A stretch of 64,000 bases of DNA from Mycolicibacterium mengxianglii (GTDB lineage: Bacteria; Actinomycetota; Actinomycetes; Mycobacteriales; Mycobacteriaceae), in contig NZ_CP065373.1 of NCBI RefSeq assembly GCF_015710575.1, positions 3,596,001 through 3,660,000 on the forward strand, in the 5' to 3' direction. Below are positions 52,928-60,555 of the stretch, one piece after another. The translations under genes and the position numbers were made by a program. Below the pieces are notes generated by a model, which had not been told where the DNA came from, did not search any database, and saw only the letters and a program-made list of their open reading frames with translations. Each line of letters opens with the position of its first letter. The first letter of the stretch is position 1.

Positions 52928-53611
52928 TCACTCCGCCAGCATCGCGATTGTGCGGCGCAGTTGGTGCTCCGGCGCCGCCGGCGGCAGGGCTTCCGACGGT
53001 ACGACGGCGAAAGCGTCGATGATCAGCGCCGCAAACCGGCGCCACGGCTCGGCCCCGGCGGTCGATTCGGCGTCGGACCCGGTGCGCGAGGTAGCCGACA
53101 CCACGCCGGCGTTGGCCAGCAGTACCACCACCACGTCACCCGGGACCACATCCGGGCGCAGCGAACCGGCAGCCTGGGCTCGCTCGATCAGCGTGCCCAG
53201 TCTGGCCAGCGCTCCACCGGAGCGCTCCTCGAGGATGCTGCTGGCCGCCAGCGACGCGGTGAGTAGTTCCCGCAGGCCGGCATCACTGGCCTGGAGTTCG
53301 CACAGTTCATACACCAATGCGCGGAAACCCTGCCAGGGATCGGGATTCTCCAGCGCACGGTCGACGGCCTCGGTGTAGCGGGACAGGTTGCGCTCGAAGG
53401 TGGCCACGGCCAGGTCAGCGCGGGTGGGAAACCGCCGGTACAACGTGGCCATGCCGACACCTGCCCGTCGTGCCACCTCATCGAGCGGCACCGCTATCCC
53501 ACGCGCGCCGAACAGGTCGATTGCGGCCTCGACGATGCGGTCCCGATTGAGCGCGGCGTCGGCCCGCAGGCGCCGCTGCCGCGGTGCGCGGGGGGCTGTG
53601 CCGGGGTTCAC
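52928..53611 (-). CDS. TetR-family regulator (Rv3050c-like)
   Basis: The 227-residue protein has a TetR DNA-binding domain (DRIVEAAIDLFGARGIAVPLDEVARRAGVGMATLYRRFPTRADL, about residues 22-70) and a C-terminal ligand domain. It is the likely regulator of the downstream monooxygenase. The GTG at 53611 follows TACCCT by 6 nt, which excludes the longer upstream frame. Confidence 0.92.
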   Translation of the reverse strand: MNPGTAPRAPRQRRLRADAALNRDRIVEAAIDLFGARGIAVPLDEVARRAGVGMATLYRRFPTRADLAVATFERNLSRYTEAVDRALENPDPWQGFRALVYELCELQASDAGLRELLTASLAASSILEERSGGALARLGTLIERAQAAGSLRPDVVPGDVVVVLLANAGVVSATSRTGSDAESTAGAEPWRRFAALIIDAFAVVPSEALPPAAPEHQLRRTIAMLAE

Positions 53612-53617
53612 GTCACC

Positions 53618-53623
53618 AGGGTA
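53618..53623 (-). promoter_or_regulatory. -10 hexamer TACCCT for the Rv3050c-like tetR
   Basis: It ends 6 nt before GTG 53611. Confidence 0.45.
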
Positions 53624-53673
53624 GCGACGCAACCGGACACCGCCGCCCAGTGGACACGCCCTCCAGAGGACTC

Positions 53674-54408
53674 TCAGCCGTGAAGGCGGGGCACTGCCTT
53701 GCCGATCGGCTGATCGGGATCGATGCGGATGCCCAGCAGGGCCGTCGTGCCGTGGATCGAACCGAGCATGATCGTGGTGAGGTATTCGATGAACTTGGCA
53801 CGTTCCATCCGCCGGGGGCTGGTCGGATCGGTGCCGAGCCACCAATCGGTGGCCGAGGTGGCGGACCCGAAGGTGGTGTAGGCCGCCAGCTCGATGGCTT
53901 CACGATCCAGATCCATGTCGCGCAGTTCGTTCTTGAACATCTCGGCGATCGCCAGGGTGATCTCGCGGCCCTCGTTGAGTGCGCGCATCGTCGACTCCGA
54001 CTGCTCCGCAAAGCCCTGAACCAGGAAGCGACACACATTGGGGTGCTCGTCGACCAGGTACACGTACTGTTCGACGCTGCGCCGCACCACTTCTCCCGCC
54101 GGGTCGGTGGCGAGGTTGATCACCGGGAAGATGCCGGCCCACAGCATGTCGCGCATCCGCTCGCCGATGGCCTGGAAGAGGTCGGATTTGTCGGTGAAGT
54201 GGCGGTAGATCTTCGGCTTGGCGGTGCCGGCTTCCTCGGCGATCTCCCGCAGGCTGACCTCGGGCCCGAGCCGGTCGATCGCCCGGAACGCCGCGTCGAC
54301 GATCTCCGAGCGCACCTTCTTGCGGTGTTCCCGCCATCGTTCGCTGCGTGCGTCGACCCTGACGTCGGCGGGATCGCCGCCGGATCGACTCTTCGGCCCT
54401 CTACGCAC
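53674..54408 (-). CDS. TetR-family regulator with C-terminal QacR/TetR-like domain
   Basis: The 244-residue regulator starts at GTG 54408 with a basic tail (RRGPKSRSGGD). The HTH covers about residues 30-80 (VRSEIVDAAFRAIDRLGPEVSLREIAEEAGTAKPKIYRHFTDKSDLF). The C-terminal region DWWLGTDPTSPRRMERAKFIEYLTTIM is shared by several mycobacterial TetRs. It diverges from the geranylgeranyl reductase across a 230-nt gap carrying a 26-bp dyad, and so probably controls one or both genes. Confidence 0.92.
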   Translation of the reverse strand: MRRGPKSRSGGDPADVRVDARSERWREHRKKVRSEIVDAAFRAIDRLGPEVSLREIAEEAGTAKPKIYRHFTDKSDLFQAIGERMRDMLWAGIFPVINLATDPAGEVVRRSVEQYVYLVDEHPNVCRFLVQGFAEQSESTMRALNEGREITLAIAEMFKNELRDMDLDREAIELAAYTTFGSATSATDWWLGTDPTSPRRMERAKFIEYLTTIMLGSIHGTTALLGIRIDPDQPIGKAVPRLHG

Positions 54409-54414
54409 GTGTGC

Positions 54415-54420
54415 ACTCTA
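54415..54420 (-). promoter_or_regulatory. -10 hexamer TAGAGT for the TetR at 53674
   Basis: It ends 6 nt before GTG 54408; the operator-like dyad begins 7 nt further upstream. Confidence 0.45.
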
Positions 54421-54426
54421 CTCGCT

Positions 54427-54452
54427 CGGTATGTGCTGACCTGCGCATACCG
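54427..54452. promoter_or_regulatory. 26-bp inverted repeat, candidate TetR operator
   Basis: CGGTATGTGC and GCGCATACCG pair with one mismatch across a 6-nt centre. It sits just upstream of the TetR -10, as expected for autoregulation. Confidence 0.55.
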
Positions 54453-54593
54453 CAGCGACACTGCGGGCGGGCCGTACTGTTATCACAGTCACACGAGCAT
54501 CCTTGAGCGCGAGGGGTATTGATACGCAAGCGAATTGGCTGTCCGCCCCACGGCAACGGGAAAACCTGCGCGTCCGCGCACAGCTCAGTCGGC

Positions 54594-54599
54594 TAGCAT
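54594..54599 (+). promoter_or_regulatory. -10 hexamer TAGCAT for the geranylgeranyl reductase gene
   Basis: It gives a leader of about 33 nt to GTG 54639, with GAGAAG as ribosome binding site. Unlike many neighbours this gene therefore seems to be leadered. Confidence 0.4.
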
Positions 54600-54638
54600 C
54601 ACCTCAAAAAGCCCCGATAACCGAAACGAGAAGCATTA

Positions 54639-55820
54639 GTGACGCAGCGATATGACCTGGTCATAGCTGGCGGGGGTCCCTCGGGTTCGGCCGCCGCGTG
54701 GCAGGCCGCACAGACGGGCGCCAAAGTAGTGGTCCTGGACAAGGCGGAGTTCCCGCGCGACAAGCCGTGCGGCGACGGCCTCACCGCCCGCGCGGTGAGT
54801 TACCTGCAGAAGATGGGTCTGGCCGACGAGGTGGCCACCTATCACCGGGTCAACCGGGTCACGGTCTTCAGCCCCACCGAATGGGAGCTGTCGTTCCCCA
54901 AGCGTCCCGGCATGCCCGACCACGGCCATACCGTCAGCCGCACCCACCTGGACACGGTGCTGCTCAAGCACGCCGAGTCCGCCGGCGCCGAGGTCCGCCA
55001 AGGCGCCGAGGTGAGCGCGCCCATTCAGGACGAGCGCGGCCGCGTGATCGGCGTGACGCTCAAGGGCGGCGAGAAGGTCTACGGCGACGCCGTGATCGCC
55101 GCCGACGGCGCCTACTCCCCCATCAAGCGGGCGCTCAAGATCGACTCCGAGCACAACGGCTACTCGGCCATCGCGATCCGCTCTGAGATGCCGGCCAACC
55201 GGGTCGATTCCGACAGCCTCGACATTTACCTCAAGCTGCAGTTCCAGGGCGACCAGCTGCCCGGCTACGGCTGGGTGTTCCCGATGGGCGACGGCATCTT
55301 CAACATCGGCCTCGGCTATGTGAACAGCTACAAGAACTGGCAAGCGATCAATGCCACCCAGTTCCTCGGCGACTTCCTGCGGACCCTGCCGCGGGAGTGG
55401 GATCTGCCGGCCATCGAAGAGCTGAAGAAGAACAAGAGTGTGCGCGCCTGGCGACTGCCGATGGGCTTCACGGCGTGGCCGCCCTGGCGTCCGGGTGTGC
55501 TGTTCACCGGCGACTCGCTGGGGGCAGGCAAGCCGGCTTCGGGTGCAGGTATCTCCAAGGCACTGGAGTCGGGGCTGGCCGCCGGGGAGTGCGCCATTGC
55601 CGCGCTGCAGAACGGCGGACCCGACGATTTCACCAACTACGCGCAGCGTATGGAAGCGGCGTGGGGCCGGGAGTACAAGCGGGGACGCTACTTCCACAAG
55701 CTCGCCGGCATCCCGGCCGTCGCCAACACCGGGATCAAGTTGATCGACAACGCCTTCTTCCGCGATCGCATGCTCAAGTCGCTGTACAAGAAGGAACAGG
55801 GCCCGCAGCACAAGTTCTGA
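54639..55820 (+). CDS. Geranylgeranyl reductase-family flavoprotein
   Basis: The 393-residue FAD enzyme has the dinucleotide motif IAGGGPSGSAAA, then the family block PRDKPCGDGLT (residues 40-50), and LPGYGWVFPMGDGIFNIGLGY. Near the C-terminus, TGDSLGAGKPASGAGISKALESG takes the place of the common GDAAG pattern. Relatives saturate isoprenoid double bonds; in mycobacteria MenJ reduces a menaquinone side chain, but this protein looks like a different paralogue. GTG start after GAGAAG; the terminator at 55845 follows. Confidence 0.88.
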   Translation: MTQRYDLVIAGGGPSGSAAAWQAAQTGAKVVVLDKAEFPRDKPCGDGLTARAVSYLQKMGLADEVATYHRVNRVTVFSPTEWELSFPKRPGMPDHGHTVSRTHLDTVLLKHAESAGAEVRQGAEVSAPIQDERGRVIGVTLKGGEKVYGDAVIAADGAYSPIKRALKIDSEHNGYSAIAIRSEMPANRVDSDSLDIYLKLQFQGDQLPGYGWVFPMGDGIFNIGLGYVNSYKNWQAINATQFLGDFLRTLPREWDLPAIEELKKNKSVRAWRLPMGFTAWPPWRPGVLFTGDSLGAGKPASGAGISKALESGLAAGECAIAALQNGGPDDFTNYAQRMEAAWGREYKRGRYFHKLAGIPAVANTGIKLIDNAFFRDRMLKSLYKKEQGPQHKF

Positions 55821-55844
55821 GAACTCCGCCGAATCTTCGGCACC

Positions 55845-55882
55845 ACGCAGGGTGCGGACTTCGGTTCGCACCCTGCGTTTTT
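55845..55882 (+). terminator. Intrinsic terminator after the geranylgeranyl reductase
   Basis: ACGCAGGGTGCG and CGCACCCTGCGT form a perfect 12-bp stem with a 10-nt loop, followed by TTTT. It starts 25 nt after the stop and separates the gene from the convergent LLM gene. Confidence 0.9.
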
Positions 55883-55890
55883 CGTTCGGG

Positions 55891-56769
55891 CTACCCCGTG
55901 GCCCGGCCAATGAGCTCGTCGGCTACCCAGCGCGCGACGTTGGGCGGGTATGGGGACGGCAGGTTCAACACGATGTGAGTGAAACCGCCGCCCAGCGCTT
56001 CGGCGATCGCGGCGCGCGTCGCATCGGCCTCGTCGTAGGACACCGAGAGAACCATGGACCGGGTGATCGATTCCGGGTCACGGCCGATGTCGGTGCAGTA
56101 GCGGTCCAGTAGCGCGCTGCGACTGACGGCATCGTCGATGTCCCCGCCGGGGATGTTCCACACGTCGGCGTGCTCGGCTACCACCCGCAGGGTCGCCTTG
56201 GCGCGTCCCCCGATGACGATGGGCGGGTGCGGTCGCTGCACCGGCTTGGGATTGCCGAATGCGCCGCGCAATTGGTGGTAGTCGCCGTTGAAATCGAATG
56301 GCTTCTCCTCAGTCCACAACCGCCGGATGAGGGCGCACGCCTCGGCGAGACTTGCGACCGCGTAATCCGCGTCGTGGTAGGGCATTCCGTGCGAGTCGTA
56401 CTCATGGCGGGCGATCGGATGGCTGGGCCGCGACCCCGCCCCGATTCCGAACTCGAGCCGGCCACCGGACACGACGTCCACGGTCGTGGCGATTTTGGCG
56501 AGCATGGCCGGCGGGCGAAAACGGTTGCTGGTCACCATCAGTCCGAGTCGCAGTCGCTCGGTTTGTGCGGCCAGGGCCGACAGCAGGGTCCATCCTTCGA
56601 AGACCGGTCCGGTGACCTCGCCTTCGATCGGTATCAGGTGATCGAACAGCCAGGCGTGTTCGATCTCTGGAATCGCATCGGCCTCCCGCCATACCCGCAG
56701 CAGGTCGGGGTACCCCACCTGGTGCGGAGCGGTCATGATCCCGAATTGTGTGCGCGTTTTATCCGACAT
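55891..56769 (-). CDS. LLM-class F420-dependent oxidoreductase
   Basis: The 292-residue protein has the luciferase-like TIM barrel: FGIMTAPHQVGYPDLLRVWREAD, HAWLFDHLIP, LRLGLMVTSNRFRPPAMLAKIATTVDVVSGGRLEFGIGAG and PPIVIGGRAKATLRVVAEHADVWNI. Actinobacterial members use F420. The substrate is unknown. ATG 56769 was used; an in-frame ATG at 56799 would add 10 residues. It diverges from a TetR gene across a gap with a strong operator-like repeat, so it is probably inducible. Confidence 0.9.
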   Translation of the reverse strand: MSDKTRTQFGIMTAPHQVGYPDLLRVWREADAIPEIEHAWLFDHLIPIEGEVTGPVFEGWTLLSALAAQTERLRLGLMVTSNRFRPPAMLAKIATTVDVVSGGRLEFGIGAGSRPSHPIARHEYDSHGMPYHDADYAVASLAEACALIRRLWTEEKPFDFNGDYHQLRGAFGNPKPVQRPHPPIVIGGRAKATLRVVAEHADVWNIPGGDIDDAVSRSALLDRYCTDIGRDPESITRSMVLSVSYDEADATRAAIAEALGGGFTHIVLNLPSPYPPNVARWVADELIGRATG

Positions 56770-56803
56770 GGATTCTGCGGTCCTTTCGGCGGCTGGCATG
56801 ATG

Positions 56804-56849
56804 AAACGGAACGTCGCTCCGACTCAATATATGGAGCGTTGTTCCGTTT
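56804..56849. promoter_or_regulatory. Paired pseudo-palindromic sites between LLM and tetR genes
   Basis: AAACGGAACGTCGCTCC (56804-56820) and GGAGCGTTGTTCCGTTT (56833-56849) are inverted copies matching at 15 of 17 positions, separated by 12 nt with ATATAT. Each half contains its own GGA-N7-TCC dyad, so two TetR dimers could bind 25 bp apart. The region overlaps the longer LLM start. Confidence 0.65.
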
Positions 56850-56881
56850 AGTCAAACGGCGTCGACGGAAGGACGTGCGCG

Positions 56882-57472
56882 GTGCCCGAAACCGCCCGGG
56901 AAAAGGCAGTGCCGCGGAAACGGGCCGACGCCCGCCGCAATGAGCAGACACTTCTTGACGCCGCCGCGGCCGCGTTCGTGGCCTCGGGTGTGGACGTGCC
57001 CGTACGCGACATCGCCGCCAGAGCCGGCGTCGGCATGGGCACGATCTACCGCCACTTCCCCACCCGGGCGGACCTCGTCATCGCCGTCTACCGCCATCAG
57101 GTCGACGCCTGCGCCGACGCCGGACCCACACTGCTGGCGCAGCACCCGCCCTACGACGCGCTGACCTTGTGGGTGGATCAGTTCGTCGACTTCCTGGTGA
57201 CCAAGCACGGGTTGGCCGCGGCCTTGCAGTCCGACAATGACCGCTTCGAGACCCTGCATGCCTATTTTGTGGACCGGCTTTTGCCGGTGTGCGCCCAACT
57301 GCTCGACGCCGCAGCCGAATCCGGCGAAATCCGTTCCGGCACCGATGCTTACGGTTTCATGCGCGCTATCGGCAACCTGTGTGTCGGCGCCGACGGCGAC
57401 TCCCGCTACGACGCCCGCAGCATGGTCGGCTTACTCGTCGCCGGGCTGCGCAGCCAGCATTCACTGGAATAG
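56882..57472 (+). CDS. TetR-family regulator divergent from the LLM enzyme
   Basis: The 196-residue regulator has TetR HTH (DARRNEQTLLDAAAAAFVASGVDVPVRDIAARAGVGMGTIYRHFPTRADLVIAVY, about residues 15-67) and a SBP-like C-terminal domain of the TetR_C type. The GTG at 56882 follows GGAAGGA by 8 nt. It probably represses the LLM gene and itself through the paired sites. Its last 12 nt overlap the end of the small transporter gene. Confidence 0.92.
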   Translation: MPETAREKAVPRKRADARRNEQTLLDAAAAAFVASGVDVPVRDIAARAGVGMGTIYRHFPTRADLVIAVYRHQVDACADAGPTLLAQHPPYDALTLWVDQFVDFLVTKHGLAAALQSDNDRFETLHAYFVDRLLPVCAQLLDAAAESGEIRSGTDAYGFMRAIGNLCVGADGDSRYDARSMVGLLVAGLRSQHSLE

Positions 57473-57608
57473 CTGCTTGACCTTCAGGATCAGTTCGAAG
57501 AGGCCGTAAGCAAAGGGAATGCCCACCCACAACCACGCCAGGACGATGAAGACCCGCGGCACGGTAGGTCGGTAGTCGTGTAGTTCACTACCTGTCTGGT
57601 CGGTCATC
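57461..57608 (-). pseudogene. OFA-type transporter small subunit, frameshifted by one extra base
   Basis: The frame starts MTDQTGSELHDYRPTVPRVFIVL at ATG 57608 and then must shift to read AWLWVGIPFAYGLFELILKVKQLFQ to the TGA at 57461. That second part is the single membrane helix typical of the small proteins (about 40-50 residues) encoded beside OFA-type MFS transporters. The shift lies at about 57540, where the minus strand has CCTTGGCG instead of CCTGGCG. It overlaps the transporter gene's end by 5 nt. Confidence 0.65.
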
Positions 57609-59003
57609 GCGGGCTCCCTTGAGATGCCGGGGCGACCTCACCTGAGGCGGCCGGTTCGTGCCACTTGTCTTTGACCGGCTTGAGGAGTTCGTTGCACACC
57701 AGCGCGACGAGCAGAAGTCCGATCATGATCGAGAACGACAGGGTGTAGAGGGCCGGGCCGGATCTGCCGGCGTCGGCTTGGCTGTCGGCGATCGCGTTGA
57801 CCATGATCGGCCCGACGATGCCCGCCACCGACCATGCGGTGAGCAGCCGGCCGTGAATGGCTCCGACCTGGTATGTGCCGAACAGGTCGCGAAGGTAGGC
57901 CGGGACGGTGGCGAAGCCGGCGCCGTAGAACGACAGGATCAGCAATGTGCAGACCAGGAACACCACCTTGTTGGAATTCTGCATCAGGGTGATGGTCAGA
58001 TACAGCAACGCTCCGACGCCGAGGTACATCCGGTAGGCGTTCTTTCGGCCGATCTTGTCCGACAGGCTCGACCACCCGATGCGGCCGGACATATTGGCCA
58101 GCGAGAGCAGTGCGACGTAGCCCGCGGCGGCCGCCGCCAGTCCGGCGGCTGCTGCTCCCGTCGCCGGAAAGAAGTCCTGATAGATCGGCGAGGCCTTCTC
58201 GAGAATGCCGATGCCCGCGGTCACGTTGAAGCACAACACAATCCAGAGCAGCCAGAACTGCGGCGTCTTGATCGCATTGTTGGCCGAGACCTGCCCGACG
58301 GAGACCATCGAACCCACCTTCGGCGCCGCCGGCGTCCAGCCGTGCGGCTTCCAGTCCGGGCGGGGCACCCGCACCAGCAGCCAGCCCAGTGACATGAACA
58401 CGGCATACACCAGCCCGTGCACCAGGAAGGTCTTGGCGATGCCGTTCGAGTCGGCTCCAAAGGCGTCCAGCATGGCCGTTGACCAGGGCGACGCGATCAG
58501 CGCGCCACCGCCGAACCCCATGATTGCCAACCCGGTGGCCATGCCCGGTTTGTCCGGGAACCACTTGATCAAGGTGGACACCGGCGAGATGTAGCCGATA
58601 CCCCAGCCGATACCCCCAAGACCCCATAGCCGAGTAACACCAGCCAGTACTGACGGGTGGCCAGCCCGGCGGCCCCCACCAGCCAGCCACCGCAGAAAAA
58701 GCACATCGCCGCGAACATCGCCATCCGGGGCCCGTTGCGATCCACCCAGGTGCCGAAGATCGCTGCCGAAAGTCCCAGTACGACAATGCCGATGGTGAAC
58801 GGCAGGGCACTGAGCGTGCCCGAGATGCCGAGCGCACCTTCGAGGGGTTTCTTGAAAACGCTCCACGAGTACGCCGCGCCGACGGACAGATGGATCGACA
58901 ATGCGGCCGGCGGGACGAGCCACCGACTCCAGCCAGGTGGGGCGATGATGCGTTCGCGGCTGAAGAAGGATGCGGATGTCGCCCCGGAGGTCACGGCAGT
59001 CAT
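57604..59003 (-). pseudogene. OFA-family MFS transporter (oxalate/formate antiporter type), frameshifted
   Basis: Two frames together give one 12-helix MFS protein of about 466 residues. The N-terminal part starts MTAVTSGATSASFF at 59003 and reads HLSVGAAYSWSVFKKPLEGALG...QYWLVLLGYGVLG. The C-terminal part continues GIGWGIGYISPVSTLIKWFPDKPGMATGLAIMGFGGGALI... to the stop at 57604. The switch falls in a run of five Cs (58613-58617, plus strand) where six are expected. It exchanges or imports carboxylates such as oxalate or formate. A genuine null or a homopolymer miscall. Confidence 0.85.
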
Positions 59004-59130
59004 CGTTGGTGGTCTCCATTGTGAGCACGTACGGGTTCGAGAACATGACGCGAGCCCGCTGCCCCGGCCCCTGCGTGTGACCGGGCGCACAACCCCATCC
59101 TCAGAGACCCTAGCGAAAATTGAGTGATCT

Positions 59131-59142
59131 TGAAACGTTTCA
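59131..59142. promoter_or_regulatory. Perfect 12-bp palindrome upstream of the OFA transporter
   Basis: TGAAACGTTTCA, with a central CG, resembles LacI-type operators. It lies 19 nt upstream of a TAGGGT -10 (59112-59107, minus strand) that would give a leader of about 95 nt for the transporter. Confidence 0.45.
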
Positions 59143-59177
59143 TTCAATTCAGCGGCCAACGGACTAGCCTCGCAGCC

Positions 59178-59216
59178 ATGAAACAGCGCGTCAGCCCGGG
59201 ATCGACGGGACGTTGA
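59178..59216 (+). CDS. Possible leaderless upstream peptide (12 residues)
   Basis: TAGCCT at 59165-59170 is followed after 7 nt by ATG 59178, the leaderless spacing of this window. The frame reads MKQRVSPGSTGR and stops at 59216, only 4 nt before GTG 59221 of the next gene. It could couple ribosomes into that gene. Short, so chance cannot be excluded. Confidence 0.4.
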   Translation: MKQRVSPGSTGR

Positions 59217-59220
59217 CCCG

Positions 59221-59781
59221 GTGACGCACGCGGCCCAGCTCGGCGCCGACGCTGCTGCCCGCCTCAAGGCGCTCGGCAAGGTGAGCATCGAAGCGGGTCT
59301 GACCGATGCCGAGTTCGAGCACATCGAGCAACTGTTGGGTTTCGAATTCGCCGACGATCACCGGGCTTTCCTCGCGGCCGGGTTACCGGTCGGAGCGTCC
59401 TGGCCCAATTGGCGCAGCGAAGGACGTAAGAGCCTGCAGAAGCGCCTGCAACTGCCGATCGACGGGATTCTGTTCGCCGTCGAGTGGAACAACTTCTGGG
59501 CCGACGGCTGGGGACCGCGCCCAGCCCGGATGAAGGACGCGCTGCGCTCCGCGAACTACTACCTTGCCCGCGTCCCACGGCTGGTCCCGGTGTATTCGCA
59601 CCGGTACCTACCCGCCGGGCATGGTTCGTTCGGCCATCCGGTGTTGTCGGTAATTCAGACCGAAGTCACCGCTTGCGGTGCACACCTGGCGGACTACATC
59701 GACCTCGAATTCGGTTCAGAGGCGGCACATCTCGCTCCCGCCCGGCCCACCGTCGAGTTCTGGTCAGACCTGATTGCCTGA
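59221..59781 (+). CDS. SMI1/KNR4 (SUKH)-like protein
   Basis: The 186-residue cytoplasmic protein has an N-terminal helical part with LTDAEFEHIEQLLGFEFADDHRAFLAAGLPVG, the E-LGF-F--D---FL pattern of the SUKH fold, and a conserved middle WNNFWADGWGPRP and PVYSHRYLPAGHGSFGHPVLSV. SUKH proteins are often immunity proteins of polymorphic toxins but also occur alone. No toxin gene is directly attached; the toxin module lies 1.8 kb downstream. It starts at GTG 59221. Confidence 0.6.
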   Translation: MTHAAQLGADAAARLKALGKVSIEAGLTDAEFEHIEQLLGFEFADDHRAFLAAGLPVGASWPNWRSEGRKSLQKRLQLPIDGILFAVEWNNFWADGWGPRPARMKDALRSANYYLARVPRLVPVYSHRYLPAGHGSFGHPVLSVIQTEVTACGAHLADYIDLEFGSEAAHLAPARPTVEFWSDLIA

Positions 59782-59813
59782 CCCTACTTCGGATCCCGTC
59801 GAAGCAGGTTACG

Positions 59814-60527
59814 TCAGCGTCGACCGCGCCCGGCCCGACCCGGCTTGGCCGCGACCTTGCCGGCAGCGGCGCGGGCGGCCTGCTTGGCGAGGGTCTTCTC
59901 CCGTGCGGTGCGTTTCGGTACCGGCTGGGCCTGCGCCCGCGACGATCCGGGTTTGCGGCCCCGCACAATGCCGATGAACTCCTCGACCAGCGCCGGCTGC
60001 GGGCCTTCCGGGACAGCGAGTGCGACCGGGCAGCTGGGCGCGTCCGTGATCGGGCGGTACGTGAGGTCCTTGCGGTGATACAGCCGCGCCAGCGATTGGG
60101 GAACGATGAGTACGCCCGTTCCAGCAGCGACGAGTTCTATTGCATCGCCGGTTGTTTCGGGGCGGTGCTGGACCGGGGCGCCGGGGGCGTCCGCCCAGGA
60201 AAGGACGTCGTCGAGTGGCACCAGCATCGGCTCGTCGTCGAGGTCCGCGGCGGCGATCTCGTCGACGGCACTGATCACGTGATCGGCCGGCACCACGGCC
60301 ACCGTCGTCTCCTCATAGAGCGGGATGACGGCAAGCCCCGAGGTGTCGGTAGGCAGCCGGAGCACCGCCACGTCGACGGTGCCGGCCCGTACCGCGGCTG
60401 CCGCGTCCGCAGCGGCGATCAAGCGCAACTCCAGCGGCACCTCAGGGTGGCGTTCGGACCAGGTCCGGGCCCACTTCGCGGGCGTCCCGCCAGGGACGTA
60501 CCCGAGGGTGAGACTGAGCTGGGTCAC
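59814..60527 (-). CDS. LysR substrate-binding-domain protein without a DNA-binding domain
   Basis: The 237-residue protein is a complete LysR-type effector domain (TLGYVPGGTPAKWARTWSERHPEVPLELRLI..., VDVAVLRLP, AGTGVLIVPQSLARL) that starts where a winged helix would normally end. The C-terminal 45 residues form a strongly basic tail (KRTAREKTLAKQAARAAAGKVAAKPGRAGRGRR in part). Starts at GTG 60527, 6 nt after TAGCCT, so the missing HTH is real and not a start error. It is divergent from a DUF5997 gene, a pairing I recall in actinobacteria. Confidence 0.85.
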   Translation of the reverse strand: MTQLSLTLGYVPGGTPAKWARTWSERHPEVPLELRLIAAADAAAAVRAGTVDVAVLRLPTDTSGLAVIPLYEETTVAVVPADHVISAVDEIAAADLDDEPMLVPLDDVLSWADAPGAPVQHRPETTGDAIELVAAGTGVLIVPQSLARLYHRKDLTYRPITDAPSCPVALAVPEGPQPALVEEFIGIVRGRKPGSSRAQAQPVPKRTAREKTLAKQAARAAAGKVAAKPGRAGRGRR

Positions 60528-60533
60528 CGCATC

Positions 60534-60539
60534 AGGCTA
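60534..60539 (-). promoter_or_regulatory. -10 hexamer TAGCCT for the LysR-like gene
   Basis: It ends 6 nt before GTG 60527, and is 4 nt from the divergent hexamer at 60544. Confidence 0.55.
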
Positions 60540-60543
60540 CCGA

Positions 60544-60549
60544 TAAGCT
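60544..60549 (+). promoter_or_regulatory. -10 hexamer TAAGCT for the DUF5997 gene
   Basis: It ends 6 nt before ATG 60556. The two opposing hexamers share a 28-nt gap. Confidence 0.55.
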
Positions 60550-60555
60550 CAATAC

